Origin: Polyangiaceae bacterium
GTDB lineage: Bacteria; Myxococcota_A; Polyangia; Polyangiales; Polyangiaceae
Reading direction: 5' to 3'
Assembly (NCBI GenBank): GCA_016719945.1
Contig: JADJYE010000030.1
Span: 532,691-596,690, forward strand
Length of the DNA: 64,000 nt
Shown here piece after piece: positions 63,993 through 64,000 of the stretch; position 1 is the stretch's first letter; the number at the start of each line of letters is the position of its first letter. The notes under the pieces are model-generated. The model saw nothing but the letters and a program-made list of their open reading frames with translations, ran no database searches and had not been told where the DNA came from. The position numbers were made by a program, and so were the translations under genes.

Positions 63993-64000
63993 GGAGTTCC

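Overview
The window is very GC-rich, densely coded DNA that most resembles a myxobacterium, probably of the Polyangiales/Sorangiineae type. This rests on several things: a C-terminal GCGC-plus-helix-plus-arginine tag of the MYXO-CTERM kind (52810-53624), many lipoproteins with long Gly/Ser/Thr tethers, two eukaryote-like Ser/Thr kinases, a paired DUF1592/DUF1552 module, a DUF2169 protein and a HiPIP. The assignment comes from gene content alone.

Layout. 1-331 is the N-terminus of a lipoprotein. 423-14031 holds hrpA, a YbjN-like protein, a CAP lipoprotein behind a Ser/Thr kinase, a membrane-anchored spermidine synthase divergent from a DUF4178 protein, a penicillin-binding transpeptidase, a variant metallophosphoesterase and an L,D-transpeptidase. 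14064-25815 carries a PDZ lipoprotein and an unknown lipoprotein, a CDP-alcohol phosphatidyltransferase, an FGE-like lipoprotein, the DUF1592/DUF1552 pair, a TonB-dependent receptor, a phosphotransferase and an SGNH esterase. 26232-36341 contains pyrC, an ACP/asparagine-synthetase pair, the feoA-feoB operon with a Fur-type operator lying between its -35 and -10, a divergent HiPIP, a decayed insertion-sequence zone (33.1-34.3 kb), a second SGNH protein and nadE. 36342-48866 is signalling and accessory: a single-helix membrane protein, a 1532-residue kinase/STAND-NTPase/propeller protein, an ABC exporter and a tightly overlapping GAF/subtilisin/TPR operon. 48968-52813 is SDR, flavin reductase, dprA and trmFO. 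52810-59701 holds surface proteins and a tRNA-Gln/tRNA-Glu pair. 59775-62128 is groES-groEL under a CIRCE operator. The window closes with a degenerate group II intron directly behind the groEL terminator.

At least seven otherwise ordinary genes, including groEL, are each broken by one or two single-base indels, several of them in short homopolymer runs, where the remainder of the protein continues in the neighbouring frame. I read these mainly as base-calling or assembly errors and annotate the genes across the breaks. The group II intron ORF is different: it has many lesions in about 1.3 kb and looks truly decayed.

The items most worth following up are a structured intergenic repeat found upstream of the giant kinase and, as two 86-bp tandem copies, between groES and groEL, with stem changes that preserve pairing; the GAF/subtilisin/TPR operon; and the Fur-type feo promoter.
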